Source: CAZOIA01 sp964579675 (lineage in GTDB: Bacteria > Planctomycetota > Phycisphaerae > UBA1845 > PWPN01). From it: 32,679 nt of DNA. The stretch lies in assembly GCA_964579675.1 (NCBI GenBank), contig CAZOIA010000040.1, positions 1 through 32,679 on the forward strand. Reading direction: 5' to 3'. Shown in pieces: positions 1-10,004 of the stretch (position 1 is the first letter of the stretch; each line of letters starts with the position of its first letter). Under the pieces are notes generated by a model. That model did not search any database, had not been told where the DNA came from, and saw nothing but the letters and a program-made list of their open reading frames with translations. Made by a program: the position numbers and the translations under genes.

Positions 1-1
1 G

Positions 2-3000
2 CCGGCGATTGCCGAGGCGTACCTGGACGTGGTGGTCAGTGAATTGATGTACCACGCGCCGGGCACCGATTCGGAAGGCGAATACCTGGAGATAACTAAC
101 CGTGGCTCCCAGAGCGTGAACCTGACCGGCTGGCGGATCGGGGATGGGGTTGGCTACAGTTTTCCGGGCGGGACCATCCTGGGCGCCGAGCAGTACCTGG
201 TCATCGCCAAGGATCCGGCGGCGGCCGAGGCCCTGTACGGGATCAGCGGCGTGCTCGGACCCTACGAGGGCCGGCTGGCCAACGACGGGGAGCGTATCGA
301 GATCCGCAATGCCGAGGAGGGGCTGGTGTGCGAAGTCGATTACGACGACGAGGCCCCCTGGCCGACCGGGGGCGACGGCGACGGCCGATCCATCGAGCTG
401 ACCGACCTGAACCGGAACGGGAACGTGGGCCGATTCTGGATGCCATCGTCCCACGTTTTGGGGACGCCCGGGGCGGCCAACTCGCCCGGTTCGCCGCCGG
501 TAACCGTGGTCATCAACGAGTTTGTGGCCAATTCCAGCGGGGCGGACTGGATCGAGTTGTATAACTACGGTGGCGGTTCGGTGAATCTCGACGGCTACTA
601 CCTGACGGACAATCCGAAGTACCCGACCAAGGCCCGGATCTCGGCCTCTTGGTCGGCGGGCACGACGATCATCGCGGCCAAGGGCTATTGGGTATCGAAC
701 GAGAACGACTGGTCGAGCTTCAAGCTCAAGGCCGGCGGGGAGCAGGTTTATCTGATCGCTCCGAACGGGGTGACCTGGGTTGACGGCTACGACTTCGGGG
801 ATCAGCCGATCGAGGACGCCAGCGAAGGGCGTTATCCCGACGGGGACGACAGGTGGATGAAGATGGTGGCCACGACGGCGGGTTCGGCCAACGTTTCCCC
901 GCCGGCGTCGGAGGTGTTGATCAACGAGGTCATGTACCACCCGGCGGGGGACACCGAGACCGATCCGGGTCCGGAGTACGTGGAGTTGCACAATCAGGGG
1001 GCGGGTCCGGTGGACCTTACGGGGTGGTCGCTGAACCGGGGCGTGGACTACGACTTTCCGGTGGCCACGACGATTCCCGGGGGCGGTTATGTTGTGATTG
1101 CCCACGATCCGACGGAGGTGGAGATTGTATACGGTATCGGCGGGGTGCTGGGGCCTTACGCCGGCAAGCTGTCGAACTTTTCGGATGAGCTGGAGGTTGA
1201 GGACGAGCTGGGCAACCGGATCGACCTGGTGGAGTATCGCCAGGAGGGTTTGTGGCCGGAGGATCCGGACGGCAATGGTCCGTCGCTGGAGCTGGCCACC
1301 TGCGAGATGGACAATCGGCTTCCCGGGGCGTGGCGTGCGAGCAGTGGGGACGGGACGCCCGGCTCGGCGAACAGCCGGTACGTTTCGAACCCGCCGGCTT
1401 CGATCGACCGGGTTCGTCATTCACCGCTGGTGCCGACTTCGAGCCAGCAGGTGACGGTAACGGCCCGGGTCGGGGCGGGGAACCTGACCCTGGTCAGGTT
1501 GTACTACAAGCGCGACCAGGCCCCCTCTTTCTCCGGCAGCATCATGTACGACGACGGCCTGCACGGTGACGGCTTGGCCGGCGACGGGATCTACGGCNNN
1601 NNNNNNNNNNNNNNNNNNNNNNNNNNNNNNNNNNNNNNNNNNNNNNNNNNNNNNNNNNNNNNNNNNNNNNNNNNNNNNNNNNNNNNNNNNNNNNNNNCAT
1701 GTACGACGACGGCCTGCACGGTGACGGCTTGGCCGGCGACGGGATCTACGGCGGGACGATCCAGCCTTACAGCCACGGTTCGATCGTCGAGTTCTACATC
1801 TGGGCCGAGGCCACGGGCGGCAGCAACAAGTTCCCCGCCTCGGCAACGGTCAATAACTGCCTCTATGTCGTCCAGAACGACCCGACGCCCGACTCGAACC
1901 TGACCATCTTCCGATTTGTGCTGACCGACGAGAACTGGAACTGGCTGGCGAACCATCCCTATAGTGATACGCCTCTTGATTGCACGTTCATCTTCGGCGA
2001 CAGGGCTTACTACAACAGCGGCGTCCGGTTCCGCGGCGGCAGCCGTGACTGGTCAAAGCACTCCTACAAGGTCCACATGCCCGCGGGCTACCGGTTCCGC
2101 GGCGCGGATCGTTTCGACCTCAACTTTGAGAAAAACGACAAGACGCTCCTCAAGAGCCAGATCATCTATCATCTGCTCGACCACCTCGCCCTGCCCGGGG
2201 CCAAGACGGAATTCATTCACACCCGGTGGCGAAACACCTATGCGGGCGTGCATCTTTATACCGAGGCCCGTTGCGGGGATTACCTGGAGAACTACTTTCC
2301 CGAAGACGCCGACGGGAACCTCTACAAGGCCATTGCCCCCTGGGACACCAACACTGCCTGGGACGAGCCCCACTACACGGGCAGCCCCATGTACGAGAAA
2401 CAGACCAACGAGGAACTCGACGACTGGAGCGACTTCATCGAGCTGGGTGATATCACCTCCTATGAGCCGAATACAACCTACGAGGCGGAGGTGCGGCGGG
2501 TGGTGGACGTCGCCAACTGGGGCCGGAGCTTTGCCGTGCTGTGCGTCGGGTGCCTGATCGACACCCCCTGGTACTTCCACAACCAGAACTACCGGCTCTA
2601 CCGCCGGTTCTCGGATGATCGGTTCGTGCACATCCTGCACGACTTCGACGATGCGTATTGGGGCACGATGTACGACAACGCGGGTCCCTTCGTGAGCTGG
2701 TTCCCGGATACCGCCCGGTTCCTGGCCTGGCCGTCGTTCACGCGGGAGTATTACCACGGCCTCTGGCGTGCGATCAATCTGACCGACGGCGTGTATCGGG
2801 AGGCGAGAATTGAGCCGGAGGCGGCCTACTACCATCACCTGATTTTCGACGACGTTGCCGTCGATCCGTTCTCCGGCTCGTCGCTCGACAACCGGTGGAA
2901 CGAGTTCCAGAATTCGATCCCGCAATGGCACGAGTGGCTGACCGCTCGAAACGGCCTGCTGCGGGGATGGTTGCCCTCGCCGGCCGCCCTCGCGATCACC

Positions 3001-3729
3001 GCCCCCGCCGGGCCGACCTTCGTCACCGGCTCACCCGATCTGACGCTGGAAGGGACGGCACCGCTCAGCGCACCGCGGCTGTCGATCAACTGGGTCGAAG
3101 AGGATGACATCCGGTGGGATTCCGTTACCGAGTGGCGTTGGGATTGTGTCCTCGAGTACCACACCAATCGCTTCGTCGTGCGAACACTGGACTACGCGGG
3201 CAACGAGATCGAGCAGGTGTCGATCGACGTGGTTTATACGGCCGGCATGGGCGATATCGCGGATTTCGTCACGGGCCCGCTGCCGGCTTACCCGCCGCTG
3301 ACGGTTCAGTTCTATGACCAGTCGCACGCCTCGAACATCACCGCCTGGGACTGGGACTTCGGGGACGATACGACGGGCAACGGCCCGAACCCGGTGCATA
3401 CCTATGCCGACGGGTGGAATGCCTACGATGTGACCCTGACGATCACCGCTGACGGGGGGCCCTACAGCACCACCAGGTCGATCACCGTGGGGACTCCCCC
3501 GCCGCCGCCGCCCCCCGTCCCGGGCGACTTTGACGGCGATTACGATGTGGATCAGGAAGACTTCGGCCGGTTGCAGGCCTGCCTGAGCGGGCCCGGCAGC
3601 CCTCAAACCGCCCCGGCATGTGCCAAGGCCCTGCTCGACGGGGACGATGACGTCGATCAGGACGACCTGGCCATCTTCTTCAACTGCGTCTCCGGACCGA
3701 ACGTGCCGGGCAACCCGCGCTGCAACTGA
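2..3729 (+). CDS. Secreted CotH-family protein with lamin-tail, PKD and dockerin-like domains (5' partial, spans a gap)
   Basis: The frame is open from base 2, so the true start and any signal peptide lie left of the window; the GTG at 29 is only an internal codon. In order it has three lamin-tail-type beta domains (about 30-480, 500-880 and 915-1370), a CotH kinase-like domain (about 1890-2950) with the acidic motif HDFDDAYWG near 2638-2664, a PKD domain (about 3245-3490) with WDWDFGD, a proline linker, and a C-terminal pair of dockerin-like calcium loops with four cysteines (3526-3726). Lamin-tail domains 1 and 3 share the block YGI-GVLGPY, which suggests internal duplication. CotH proteins are atypical kinases that phosphorylate secreted proteins; whether this one is active is unknown. 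The 100-N gap at 1598-1697 is flanked by identical 55-base copies. Collapsing them gives one open frame of about 1190 visible residues. A large extracellular surface protein is the safest reading. Confidence 0.85.
1598..1697. other. Scaffold gap of 100 N inside the CotH gene, with duplicated 55-base flanks
   Basis: Bases 1543-1597 and 1698-1752 are the same 55 bases on either side of the N run. Identical contig ends of this size are typical of an unmerged de Bruijn overlap, so the real gap is probably negative. Removing 155 bases keeps the reading frame, because the ATG codons at 1544 and 1699 are the same codon. Confidence 0.9.
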
Positions 3730-3926
3730 CTCACCAGAAATGCCGCCGGTCGTGATGCGCCAGGGACGGAGGAGGGCTCGCCAGCGGAATGGCCGGCAAT
3801 TGCATCCCCGCTGACCGTCTGCAATACTATCGAGCCGCTCGGGCGGTTGGGTCTGAGTGCTTTCGCAGGCGGACGAATGCTTGGCGCTGAACTGGCAGCG
3901 CCGTAGCTGCCGGGAGGAATCATCGA

Positions 3927-5033
3927 TTGAGCAAGGATTCGGGCTGGTCGCGGCGGGGTTTTCTGACGTCGCGCGGGCTCGGCGCGTCGGCCGGCGGGCT
4001 GCTTGGCGCGGTGATCAGCGACCGGCGGCCGCCGGGAGCCGACGTAGATCGAGCCCTCGCTCACTGGTGCTTCTCCCGTCGGGCAATGGGGTGTGAGTTC
4101 ACCGTGTTCCTGCCTCCGACGGCGCCCGGCGCCATGGCCGCAGCCGAGGCCGCCCTCGACGAGATCGACCGGACCGAGGAGTTGCTCACCGTCTACCGCG
4201 ACGACAGCGCGGTGTCCTACGTCAATCGGCACGCCGCCGATGGCCCGGTGCGGGTGGACGATCGACTGTTCCGGTTGCTCACGCGCTCGGCCGGACTGAC
4301 CGAGCAGACCGGCGGGGCGTTCGACGTGGCGGCGGGGGCTTTGGTCAGGGCTTGGGGCTTTCGCAGAGGTCGCAGGCACGTCCCGGACGAACCGGAGCGG
4401 TTGGCGGCGCTGGCCTGCACGGGCATGCACCACGTGGAACTCGACAACCGCCGAAGGATGGTGCGGTATCGCAGGAAGGGATTGGAGATCGACCTCGGCA
4501 GCATCGGCAAAGGTTACGCGATCGACCGTGCGATCCGGCTCCTGCGGCGGGACTTCCACCTGGATTGTGCCCTCTTGCAGGGGGGGCGAAGCAGCTTGTA
4601 CGGGCTCGGCTCGCCGGCTGGTGACGGCCGGGGGTGGCTGGTGGGCGTGCAGAATCCCTTTGACCCGACGCGCCGCGTCGCGACGGTTCGACTTGGCGAC
4701 CGGGCCCTGGGCACTTCCGGGTCCGCCAACCAGTATTTCGAGGTAAACGGCAAACGGTACGGGCACGTGCTCGACCCGAGGACCGGCCGGCCGGCGGGCG
4801 AACTGGCCAGCGCGTCGGTCCTGGCTCCCGACGCCGCCACCGCCGATGCCCTGGCCACTGCCCTGTTCGTCATGGGGCTCGACAAGGCCGCCGATTTCTG
4901 CCACAATCACCCCCGAATCGCCGCCTTGCTCGTGCTCAAACCCGAGCGGAGCGGCCCAACAGCCCGATTGCCGCGCGTGGTAACCTTCAACCTGCCGCCA
5001 GAAGTTACGAGCAATAGAGATCATTATGGCTGA
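3927..5033 (+). CDS. apbE: FAD:protein FMN transferase (ApbE family), TAT-exported
   Basis: ApbE enzymes use FAD to attach FMN covalently to a threonine of extracytoplasmic redox proteins. This one has 368 residues. The start is a TTG at 3927 with a strong GGGAGGA Shine-Dalgarno at 3912-3918. The N-terminus carries a twin-arginine motif (RRGFL, residues 9-13) followed by a short apolar stretch, so export by TAT is likely. Family motifs visible are MGCEFTVFL after the signal, the flavin-binding DLGSIGKGYAID near residue 190, GTSGSANQYF near 263 and HVLDPRTGRPAG near 280, then ATADALATALFVMG. The last 8 bases overlap the next gene (ATGGCTGA), which implies translational coupling to the DoxX-like protein. 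A weak TTGCAT/TACTAT promoter-like pair lies at 3800-3830. No obvious flavinylation target is encoded in the window. Confidence 0.93.
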   Translation: MSKDSGWSRRGFLTSRGLGASAGGLLGAVISDRRPPGADVDRALAHWCFSRRAMGCEFTVFLPPTAPGAMAAAEAALDEIDRTEELLTVYRDDSAVSYVNRHAADGPVRVDDRLFRLLTRSAGLTEQTGGAFDVAAGALVRAWGFRRGRRHVPDEPERLAALACTGMHHVELDNRRRMVRYRRKGLEIDLGSIGKGYAIDRAIRLLRRDFHLDCALLQGGRSSLYGLGSPAGDGRGWLVGVQNPFDPTRRVATVRLGDRALGTSGSANQYFEVNGKRYGHVLDPRTGRPAGELASASVLAPDAATADALATALFVMGLDKAADFCHNHPRIAALLVLKPERSGPTARLPRVVTFNLPPEVTSNRDHYG

Positions 5034-6618
5034 CGCAACACCGAGTCTGGCCGTGTCCCGACCATCCATTCGCACCATCACCGGGTGGACGATCTTCTTC
5101 ATGGTCGTCCTGCGGATCATGATCGGCTGGCATTTCTTCTATGAAGGTATATGGAAGCTCATGCAGGACGACTGGCGGGCCACCGGGTATCTGACCGCCT
5201 CCGCCGGGCCGTTCCGCCCGCTGTTCCAGGCCATGGTCAAGGATGTAGACGGTCTGGAGAGACTGACCAGGGAATCCATGTACGAGCGCATGGACCAGCG
5301 GCGCGACCTGGCCATCGCCCATTATAACCTGGATGACAACCAGCGGGCGTTCTTCACCAGCTTCGTCGAGCGCAAGAAGCACGGCATCCGGGACGATAAC
5401 AACATCAGCGCAATCTTCGACAACTCGGAATTCCAGAGGCAACTGGCAGACTACCGGACGAAGATCGCCCGGGGCGAGCCGGCCGATCGAGACGCGATTC
5501 TTGGCTGGTTCAAGCCGGTGTTCGATGACCTGGACGAAGCCGTCAAGTCCGTCTGCACGGCCGAACAGAAGAAGGCGGGCCAGCCGCCCCCCATGCCGTC
5601 GCTCGTGCCCGAAGGGATCAAGTCCCCCGACGACCTCTACTGGTTTACCGAAGCGGCCAAGGAAGACGCGCGGAAAAACAAACGCGACAAAACGGGCGAG
5701 GATATCAGCCAGTCCGAGGCGAGGGAGTTGGGAAAAGCGTACCTCTATTCTCAGCTCAACGCCCGCTACGACACGCTCAGGAAGCATTACGGGCTCGACG
5801 GCACTCAGAACAACTCGAGCTACGGCTGGCGCTACCGTGAGCAGAAGAAGATCGGCGGGGCCCGGGACCCGAACAACGTCGATGCCATCTGGAGCGACAC
5901 CGATTTCCAGGCCCAGTTGGTTGAATACAAGGGGTTCCTCAAGGATATCGAAGCCCTCGAGAACGATATCAACATCGACTACAACACCGAGCGGGTGACG
6001 TACGACTACGGCAAAAAGGCCCGGGCCAGAGGCGCCCTCCTGTCTCGATTCGAGATACCGCTAAGCGATGTCGATCCCGCCCGGATCGAGACGTTCGGCG
6101 AGAAGATGGGGCTCGACGCCGGTTTCCCGGACGGGTTCAAGCTGACCCCAGAACAATTGCAGGCCGGCCCGATCCCCGGCGAGAAGAGCCGGACCCGGTT
6201 GATCGACTGGGCCAACATGCTCGCCCTGACCGCGGTCGGGGTCTGCCTGATGGTGGGGCTTTTCACGCGGCTGGCGGCCCTCGGCGGCGTCGGGCTGCTG
6301 GCCCTGTATTACTTTGCCATGCCTCCGTTCCCCGGCCTGTTCGAGAGCCCCATGGCCGAAGGCCATTACCTGATCGTCGACAAGAACCTGATCGAGGCGG
6401 TCGCGCTGCTCATGATCGCGACTTCCCGCGTCGGCCGCTGGGCGGGGCTCGATGCTTACTTGTGGGCGGGCGCCCGCCCGAAGACCGCGCCCAGTGCTCC
6501 TCCCGTCGTGGACGCAGAGGCCCGGCGCCGCGTGCAGGATCGAATAGAGGATCGTACGGTGGGCTCTGACCACCAGCAGTCCGAACAACACCGGGAAGAT
6601 GAAGAATCGGAGGGCTGA
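5026..6618 (+). CDS. DoxX-like membrane protein with a large soluble insertion
   Basis: The protein has 530 residues. The first membrane segment lies at about residues 15-40 and carries the DoxX-type pattern GWHFFYEGIWKL. About 340 hydrophilic residues follow (roughly 50-385), rich in charged and helical sequence. The remaining membrane segments (about 391-475) include VGLFTRLAALGGVGLL and a GHYLIVDKNLIEAVAL motif seen in DoxX/DoxD-type proteins. The C-terminal tail is short and acidic. The start ATG overlaps the apbE stop, so the two are probably co-translated. DoxX/DoxD proteins are associated with quinone-linked redox reactions, and pairing with a flavin transferase would suit an envelope electron-transfer role, but that is inference. 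The split DoxX fold is unusual compared with the roughly 130-180 residue stand-alone family. Confidence 0.75.
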   Translation: MADATPSLAVSRPSIRTITGWTIFFMVVLRIMIGWHFFYEGIWKLMQDDWRATGYLTASAGPFRPLFQAMVKDVDGLERLTRESMYERMDQRRDLAIAHYNLDDNQRAFFTSFVERKKHGIRDDNNISAIFDNSEFQRQLADYRTKIARGEPADRDAILGWFKPVFDDLDEAVKSVCTAEQKKAGQPPPMPSLVPEGIKSPDDLYWFTEAAKEDARKNKRDKTGEDISQSEARELGKAYLYSQLNARYDTLRKHYGLDGTQNNSSYGWRYREQKKIGGARDPNNVDAIWSDTDFQAQLVEYKGFLKDIEALENDINIDYNTERVTYDYGKKARARGALLSRFEIPLSDVDPARIETFGEKMGLDAGFPDGFKLTPEQLQAGPIPGEKSRTRLIDWANMLALTAVGVCLMVGLFTRLAALGGVGLLALYYFAMPPFPGLFESPMAEGHYLIVDKNLIEAVALLMIATSRVGRWAGLDAYLWAGARPKTAPSAPPVVDAEARRRVQDRIEDRTVGSDHQQSEQHREDEESEG

Positions 6619-6684
6619 ACAAGACCGCAGCGCGGGCTCTGCCTATTGTCAATCTCAGCCCATAAAAGAAAGGGATCACAACCG

Positions 6685-8094
6685 ATGGTACTCGACGACC
6701 GGCAACGCCAGATCGGCAAGGACAACTTCAGGGATGCGGTCCGGATCACACGGCGGCAAATGCTCGCCGGCACCGCGGCGGTTCCGTCGGCCGCCGCCAT
6801 GTACTGGGGCTACGAGAAGCTCAAAGGCAACCCGGTCAGGACCGGACTGATCGGCACCGGCAACCAGGGCTGCAACGCCCACATTGCCCAGAGCAACCCC
6901 GACTACATCGACTTCGTCGCTTTCTGCGACATCCGCCCCTCCAGTCAGAAGCGGGCCCGGCGGCTCTTCAACGAGAAGTACGGCGACAAGGCCAGCAGCA
7001 TCAAGATGTACGAGGACTACCACAAGCTTCTCGAACGCGACGACATCGAGCTGATCATCATCGCGCTGCCGCTCCATCTGCACGCACCGGCAACCATCGC
7101 CTCTTTCGAAGCGGGCAAGCACGTGCTGTGCGAGAAACTGATGGCCAAGACGGTCCTGCAATGCAAGCAGATGGTCCGCGCCGCCGACAAAGCCGGCAAG
7201 TTTCTGGCCATCGGCCACCAGCGGCATTACAGCTATCTCTACGCGAACGCCGTTGCCCTCATCGAGCAGGGACTCCTCGGCGACGTCCGCCACATCCGCG
7301 CCTGCTGGCACCGGAACCAGACGAGCTACGACAGTTGGCGGCCCGAAGTCCCCGAGGAGGACAGGGTGTTCTACGAGGGCAAGGAGGCTCTCCTGAAGGA
7401 CTACGGATACGAGTCGCTGGAACAGTTGGTCCGGTGGCGGATTGACGGCGAGACCGGCGGCGGACTGATGGTCGAGCTCGGCAGTCACCAGTTGGATGCC
7501 GCCGGCATCTTCCTGGGCCATGCCCGCCCCAAGGCCGTATTGGGCACCGGTGTCACTTCCTACCTGAAGACCTGGAAAGACGTGAGCGATCACGTTTTCT
7601 TGATCTTCGAGTTCGGCAAGGACGCCCGCGAGGCCGTCGTGACTTACTCGTCCATCTCCACGAACGCGTTCGACGCCTACGGCGAGCAGGTGATGGGCTC
7701 CAGGGGCACCATGATCATCCAGCAGGAGCGCGACGCCTATATCTTCCGTGAGGGGGCCGACTCCAGGAACACCCGGGTCAACTGGGCAGAGAGCCGGATA
7801 AGCCGGCCGACCGCCGACTCCGGCTCAACCGCCGCCTGGGCCACCGGCGTGGATACCGCCGACACCCTCACCAGCCGAGGCTACCGCGAGGAGCAGGAGC
7901 ACCTGGCCTGGCTCATCCGCAACGTCGGCACCCCCGATCCCCAGCATCAGCCGCGCTGCAACGGAAAGGTCGCCCTGGCCGACGCTGTCGTTACGCTGGC
8001 TTCCAATCTGGCCATGCAGAAGAGGAAACGGATCGAGTTCAAACCGGCCTGGTTCGACTGGACCAACGACGACAACCCCGAATCGGAAGTGTAA
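6685..8094 (+). CDS. Gfo/Idh/MocA-family oxidoreductase, TAT-exported
   Basis: This is a 469-residue NAD(P)-dependent sugar or inositol oxidoreductase of the Gfo/Idh/MocA family. I chose the ATG at 6685 because an AAAGAAAGGGA ribosome-binding site lies at 6665-6675; the in-frame TTG at 6646 has no such site. A twin-arginine signal sits at residues 23-24 (TRRQMLAGTAAV). The Rossmann motif GLIGTGNQG follows at about 54-62, EKLMAKT occupies the place of the usual EKP loop, and the second domain has GGGLMVELGSHQLDAAG with the expected histidine. The twin-arginine leader suggests a periplasmic location. It lies 66 bases after the DoxX-like gene and may share its transcript. The substrate cannot be read from the sequence. 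Confidence 0.9.
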   Translation: MVLDDRQRQIGKDNFRDAVRITRRQMLAGTAAVPSAAAMYWGYEKLKGNPVRTGLIGTGNQGCNAHIAQSNPDYIDFVAFCDIRPSSQKRARRLFNEKYGDKASSIKMYEDYHKLLERDDIELIIIALPLHLHAPATIASFEAGKHVLCEKLMAKTVLQCKQMVRAADKAGKFLAIGHQRHYSYLYANAVALIEQGLLGDVRHIRACWHRNQTSYDSWRPEVPEEDRVFYEGKEALLKDYGYESLEQLVRWRIDGETGGGLMVELGSHQLDAAGIFLGHARPKAVLGTGVTSYLKTWKDVSDHVFLIFEFGKDAREAVVTYSSISTNAFDAYGEQVMGSRGTMIIQQERDAYIFREGADSRNTRVNWAESRISRPTADSGSTAAWATGVDTADTLTSRGYREEQEHLAWLIRNVGTPDPQHQPRCNGKVALADAVVTLASNLAMQKRKRIEFKPAWFDWTNDDNPESEV

Positions 8095-8159
8095 TTGCCG
8101 GATTCCAGCGCCGCCCGGCGGGGCCGGAAGCACCGCCATCGGGCATGTAACATCTCTCC

Positions 8160-9836
8160 CTACCGGGCGAACGGCTGAACGTGCTTGCCGAGGTGCTCGG
8201 CAAGGACGGTGTAGTGTTCTTCCTCGTCGTCGATCAGCATCTCCAGTAACTCGTCGCGGAACTTGTAGGTGCCGTCGTCGTTCTCCCAGGTCAAAACCGA
8301 GCCGTAGGTGACGTGCAGCAGTTGCCGGCCGTCGTTGCCGTCCAAGACCGTTTCCAGCTCCCGGTCCTGCAAGGCGTGCGGATGCGGAACGGCTGCAATG
8401 CGGGCGGAGATGTGGTAACTGGCCTTGTCCTCGTCGAAGCGCTCGAAGGCGAACTGGAGGATCCGGCGAAAGAGGCCGGGCCGCTTCCGGGCGGCGACCC
8501 GCAGGGCCTCCAGGTAGCTGGTGCCGGCCGTCTTGAGGTGGACCAGCTCCCCCGAGAGCCGGGCCGCGATCGGATAAACGCTGAACTTGTCGCTGCCCGA
8601 ATGGAGGCTCAGCTTGTAGGGGCCGAGCGTGCGGGCGATGGCGATGTGCTGAACGTAGGATTCCTCGAACGCGCCCAGGTCGCCCTTGTAGTCGATGCCC
8701 TTCTCGAACTCGCCGGTGAACCGTGGAGCCAGGCTGACCCATTCGACGCCGAGCCGCTTCAACTCGGCTGCGATCAGGTAGTGTTCGGGCACCGTAGTGG
8801 GCGTGGCGGTCTCATCCACCGAAACCTCCAACTCGAACGGACGGGAACCCCTGCGATCCTTGAGATGGCGGAACATCCGCACGGTATGGACGATCGCGCT
8901 GCCGTATTTGATCGCGGCACGAGCCAGCGTTTCCTGGTTGAACGTGACCGTCTCCCCGCCGTCCAGGGCGAACGAGCGCCCCAGGTAGGCCTTCCTGAAG
9001 TCGGCCGCCGAGGTCTCCAACTCGGCCCAGGGCAGCGCGTCCGTCCCCGAAGAGAGGGACGCCCCCCCCATCGTGTCGGCGTCGCTGCGAACGTGGTCGC
9101 CCGGGTCGATCGTGAACATGGTGAATCCGGCAGCGTCGGTGGCGTCGATGTCGGCGGGTTCCTTCAGGTGGTCGGCGTCGCTGCCGAACCCCTCTCGCCA
9201 ACCGGCCTGAAACACGCCCCACGTCGCGTCGTCCATTACCTGCTCGGGCGTGCGCCGGGTGCGAGTCATCTCGCGGATGGATTGCTGGGCCGGGAAAGGC
9301 ACACATCCGGACCCCTGCACGGCCCGCAGGTGGCCGGGCGTCGCGAGCCCGAGCCGGTCGCCAAGTCCCACCGACCGGCGCAGGCCGACGACCTGCGGCG
9401 CGGTCCACGCCAACAGTTGTCGAAGCCCGCAGGCCGCCTCATGTCCGACCGGAAGCGTGCCCAGCTCGAGGGCGGTGTTGTCAACGTCGATCCGGTGGCG
9501 ATCCCTGATCAGCGGCCCGAATGCTAAATGACCGTGCACGATTCCGGGACCGGCAGGCGGGCGAGCGGCCGCGCGGGCTGAAGCCCGCGGCTCTTTATTG
9601 CCGCACAATCCCACACGGTCATTTGGCATTCCCCCCGGCTCGGCCACGACCACCAGCCGCCGGGCCCGGCCGTCGCGGGCCAATGCCAGCAGTGCCCCTT
9701 CGGCCTGCGAGACGGACGCTTCGTACACCGCCAGCCCCGCGGTTCGGATCAGTTCACGGGCAGCGGCTGCCTGCTGCTGGCGACTCAGGCCCTGCGTGCC
9801 TGCGGCGCTGACCAGGAGACCCTTGATTGTTCTCAT
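8160..9836 (-). CDS. uxaE: Tagaturonate epimerase-family protein (UxaE-like) with a 37-residue repeat-derived insertion
   Basis: UxaE, described in Thermotoga maritima, interconverts D-tagaturonate and D-fructuronate in hexuronate catabolism. Family hallmarks as I know them are GLGDRLGLATPGH (about residue 155), PFPAQQSIREMTRT, VMDDATWGVFQAGW, FTIDPGDHV and SLHSGSDKFSVYPIA, and all are present. The start ATG at 9836 has an AGAGGA ribosome-binding site six bases upstream. The protein has 558 residues, longer than expected, because residues 69-106 are encoded by a 111-base inverted-repeat element (9520-9630) that keeps the frame. Without it the protein would have 521 residues. The insertion lies in the N-terminal region, ahead of the conserved core, so activity may survive. 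The gene converges on the oxidoreductase gene; no other hexuronate genes adjoin it directly. Confidence 0.8.
   Translation of the reverse strand: MRTIKGLLVSAAGTQGLSRQQQAAAARELIRTAGLAVYEASVSQAEGALLALARDGRARRLVVVAEPGGMPNDRVGLCGNKEPRASARAAARPPAGPGIVHGHLAFGPLIRDRHRIDVDNTALELGTLPVGHEAACGLRQLLAWTAPQVVGLRRSVGLGDRLGLATPGHLRAVQGSGCVPFPAQQSIREMTRTRRTPEQVMDDATWGVFQAGWREGFGSDADHLKEPADIDATDAAGFTMFTIDPGDHVRSDADTMGGASLSSGTDALPWAELETSAADFRKAYLGRSFALDGGETVTFNQETLARAAIKYGSAIVHTVRMFRHLKDRRGSRPFELEVSVDETATPTTVPEHYLIAAELKRLGVEWVSLAPRFTGEFEKGIDYKGDLGAFEESYVQHIAIARTLGPYKLSLHSGSDKFSVYPIAARLSGELVHLKTAGTSYLEALRVAARKRPGLFRRILQFAFERFDEDKASYHISARIAAVPHPHALQDRELETVLDGNDGRQLLHVTYGSVLTWENDDGTYKFRDELLEMLIDDEEEHYTVLAEHLGKHVQPFAR
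9520..9630. repeat. MITE-like inverted-repeat element carrying a REP palindrome, inside uxaE
   Basis: The 17-base arms at 9520-9536 and 9614-9630 are inverted copies matching at 16 of 17 positions (AATGCCAAATGACCGTG in the uxaE sense at the right arm). Between them lies a GC-rich palindrome, CGCGGGCT-GA-AGCCCGCG (9572-9589). The total length is 111 bases, exactly 37 codons. No clear target-site duplication is visible. The palindrome core recurs at 21137-21163. Confidence 0.75.
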
Positions 9837-10004
9837 CAGTTCCTCTCGCTGCCGGAAGATGGAGCGGACCGGACCCCCGGTTTCGGCTACGCCGGCACCA
9901 CGTGATCGGCCGGCGGATGGCGCAGCTTACTCGAAGTCCCCCGTTTTCACACCATCGAGGTGCGGATCCTGCCTGGTACTTGCGCAGCAAGGAGGAATCG
10001 GTTC

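Noticed and set aside
3657..5120. Long minus-strand open frame (487 codons) opposite apbE
   Set aside because: It is antisense to a well-conserved ApbE gene with a strong ribosome-binding site and has an arginine/proline-rich composition typical of shadow frames in high-GC DNA.
8095..8159. Terminator between the convergent oxidoreductase and uxaE genes
   Set aside because: A GC-rich partial palindrome is present, but there is no T tract on either strand and the stem is short.
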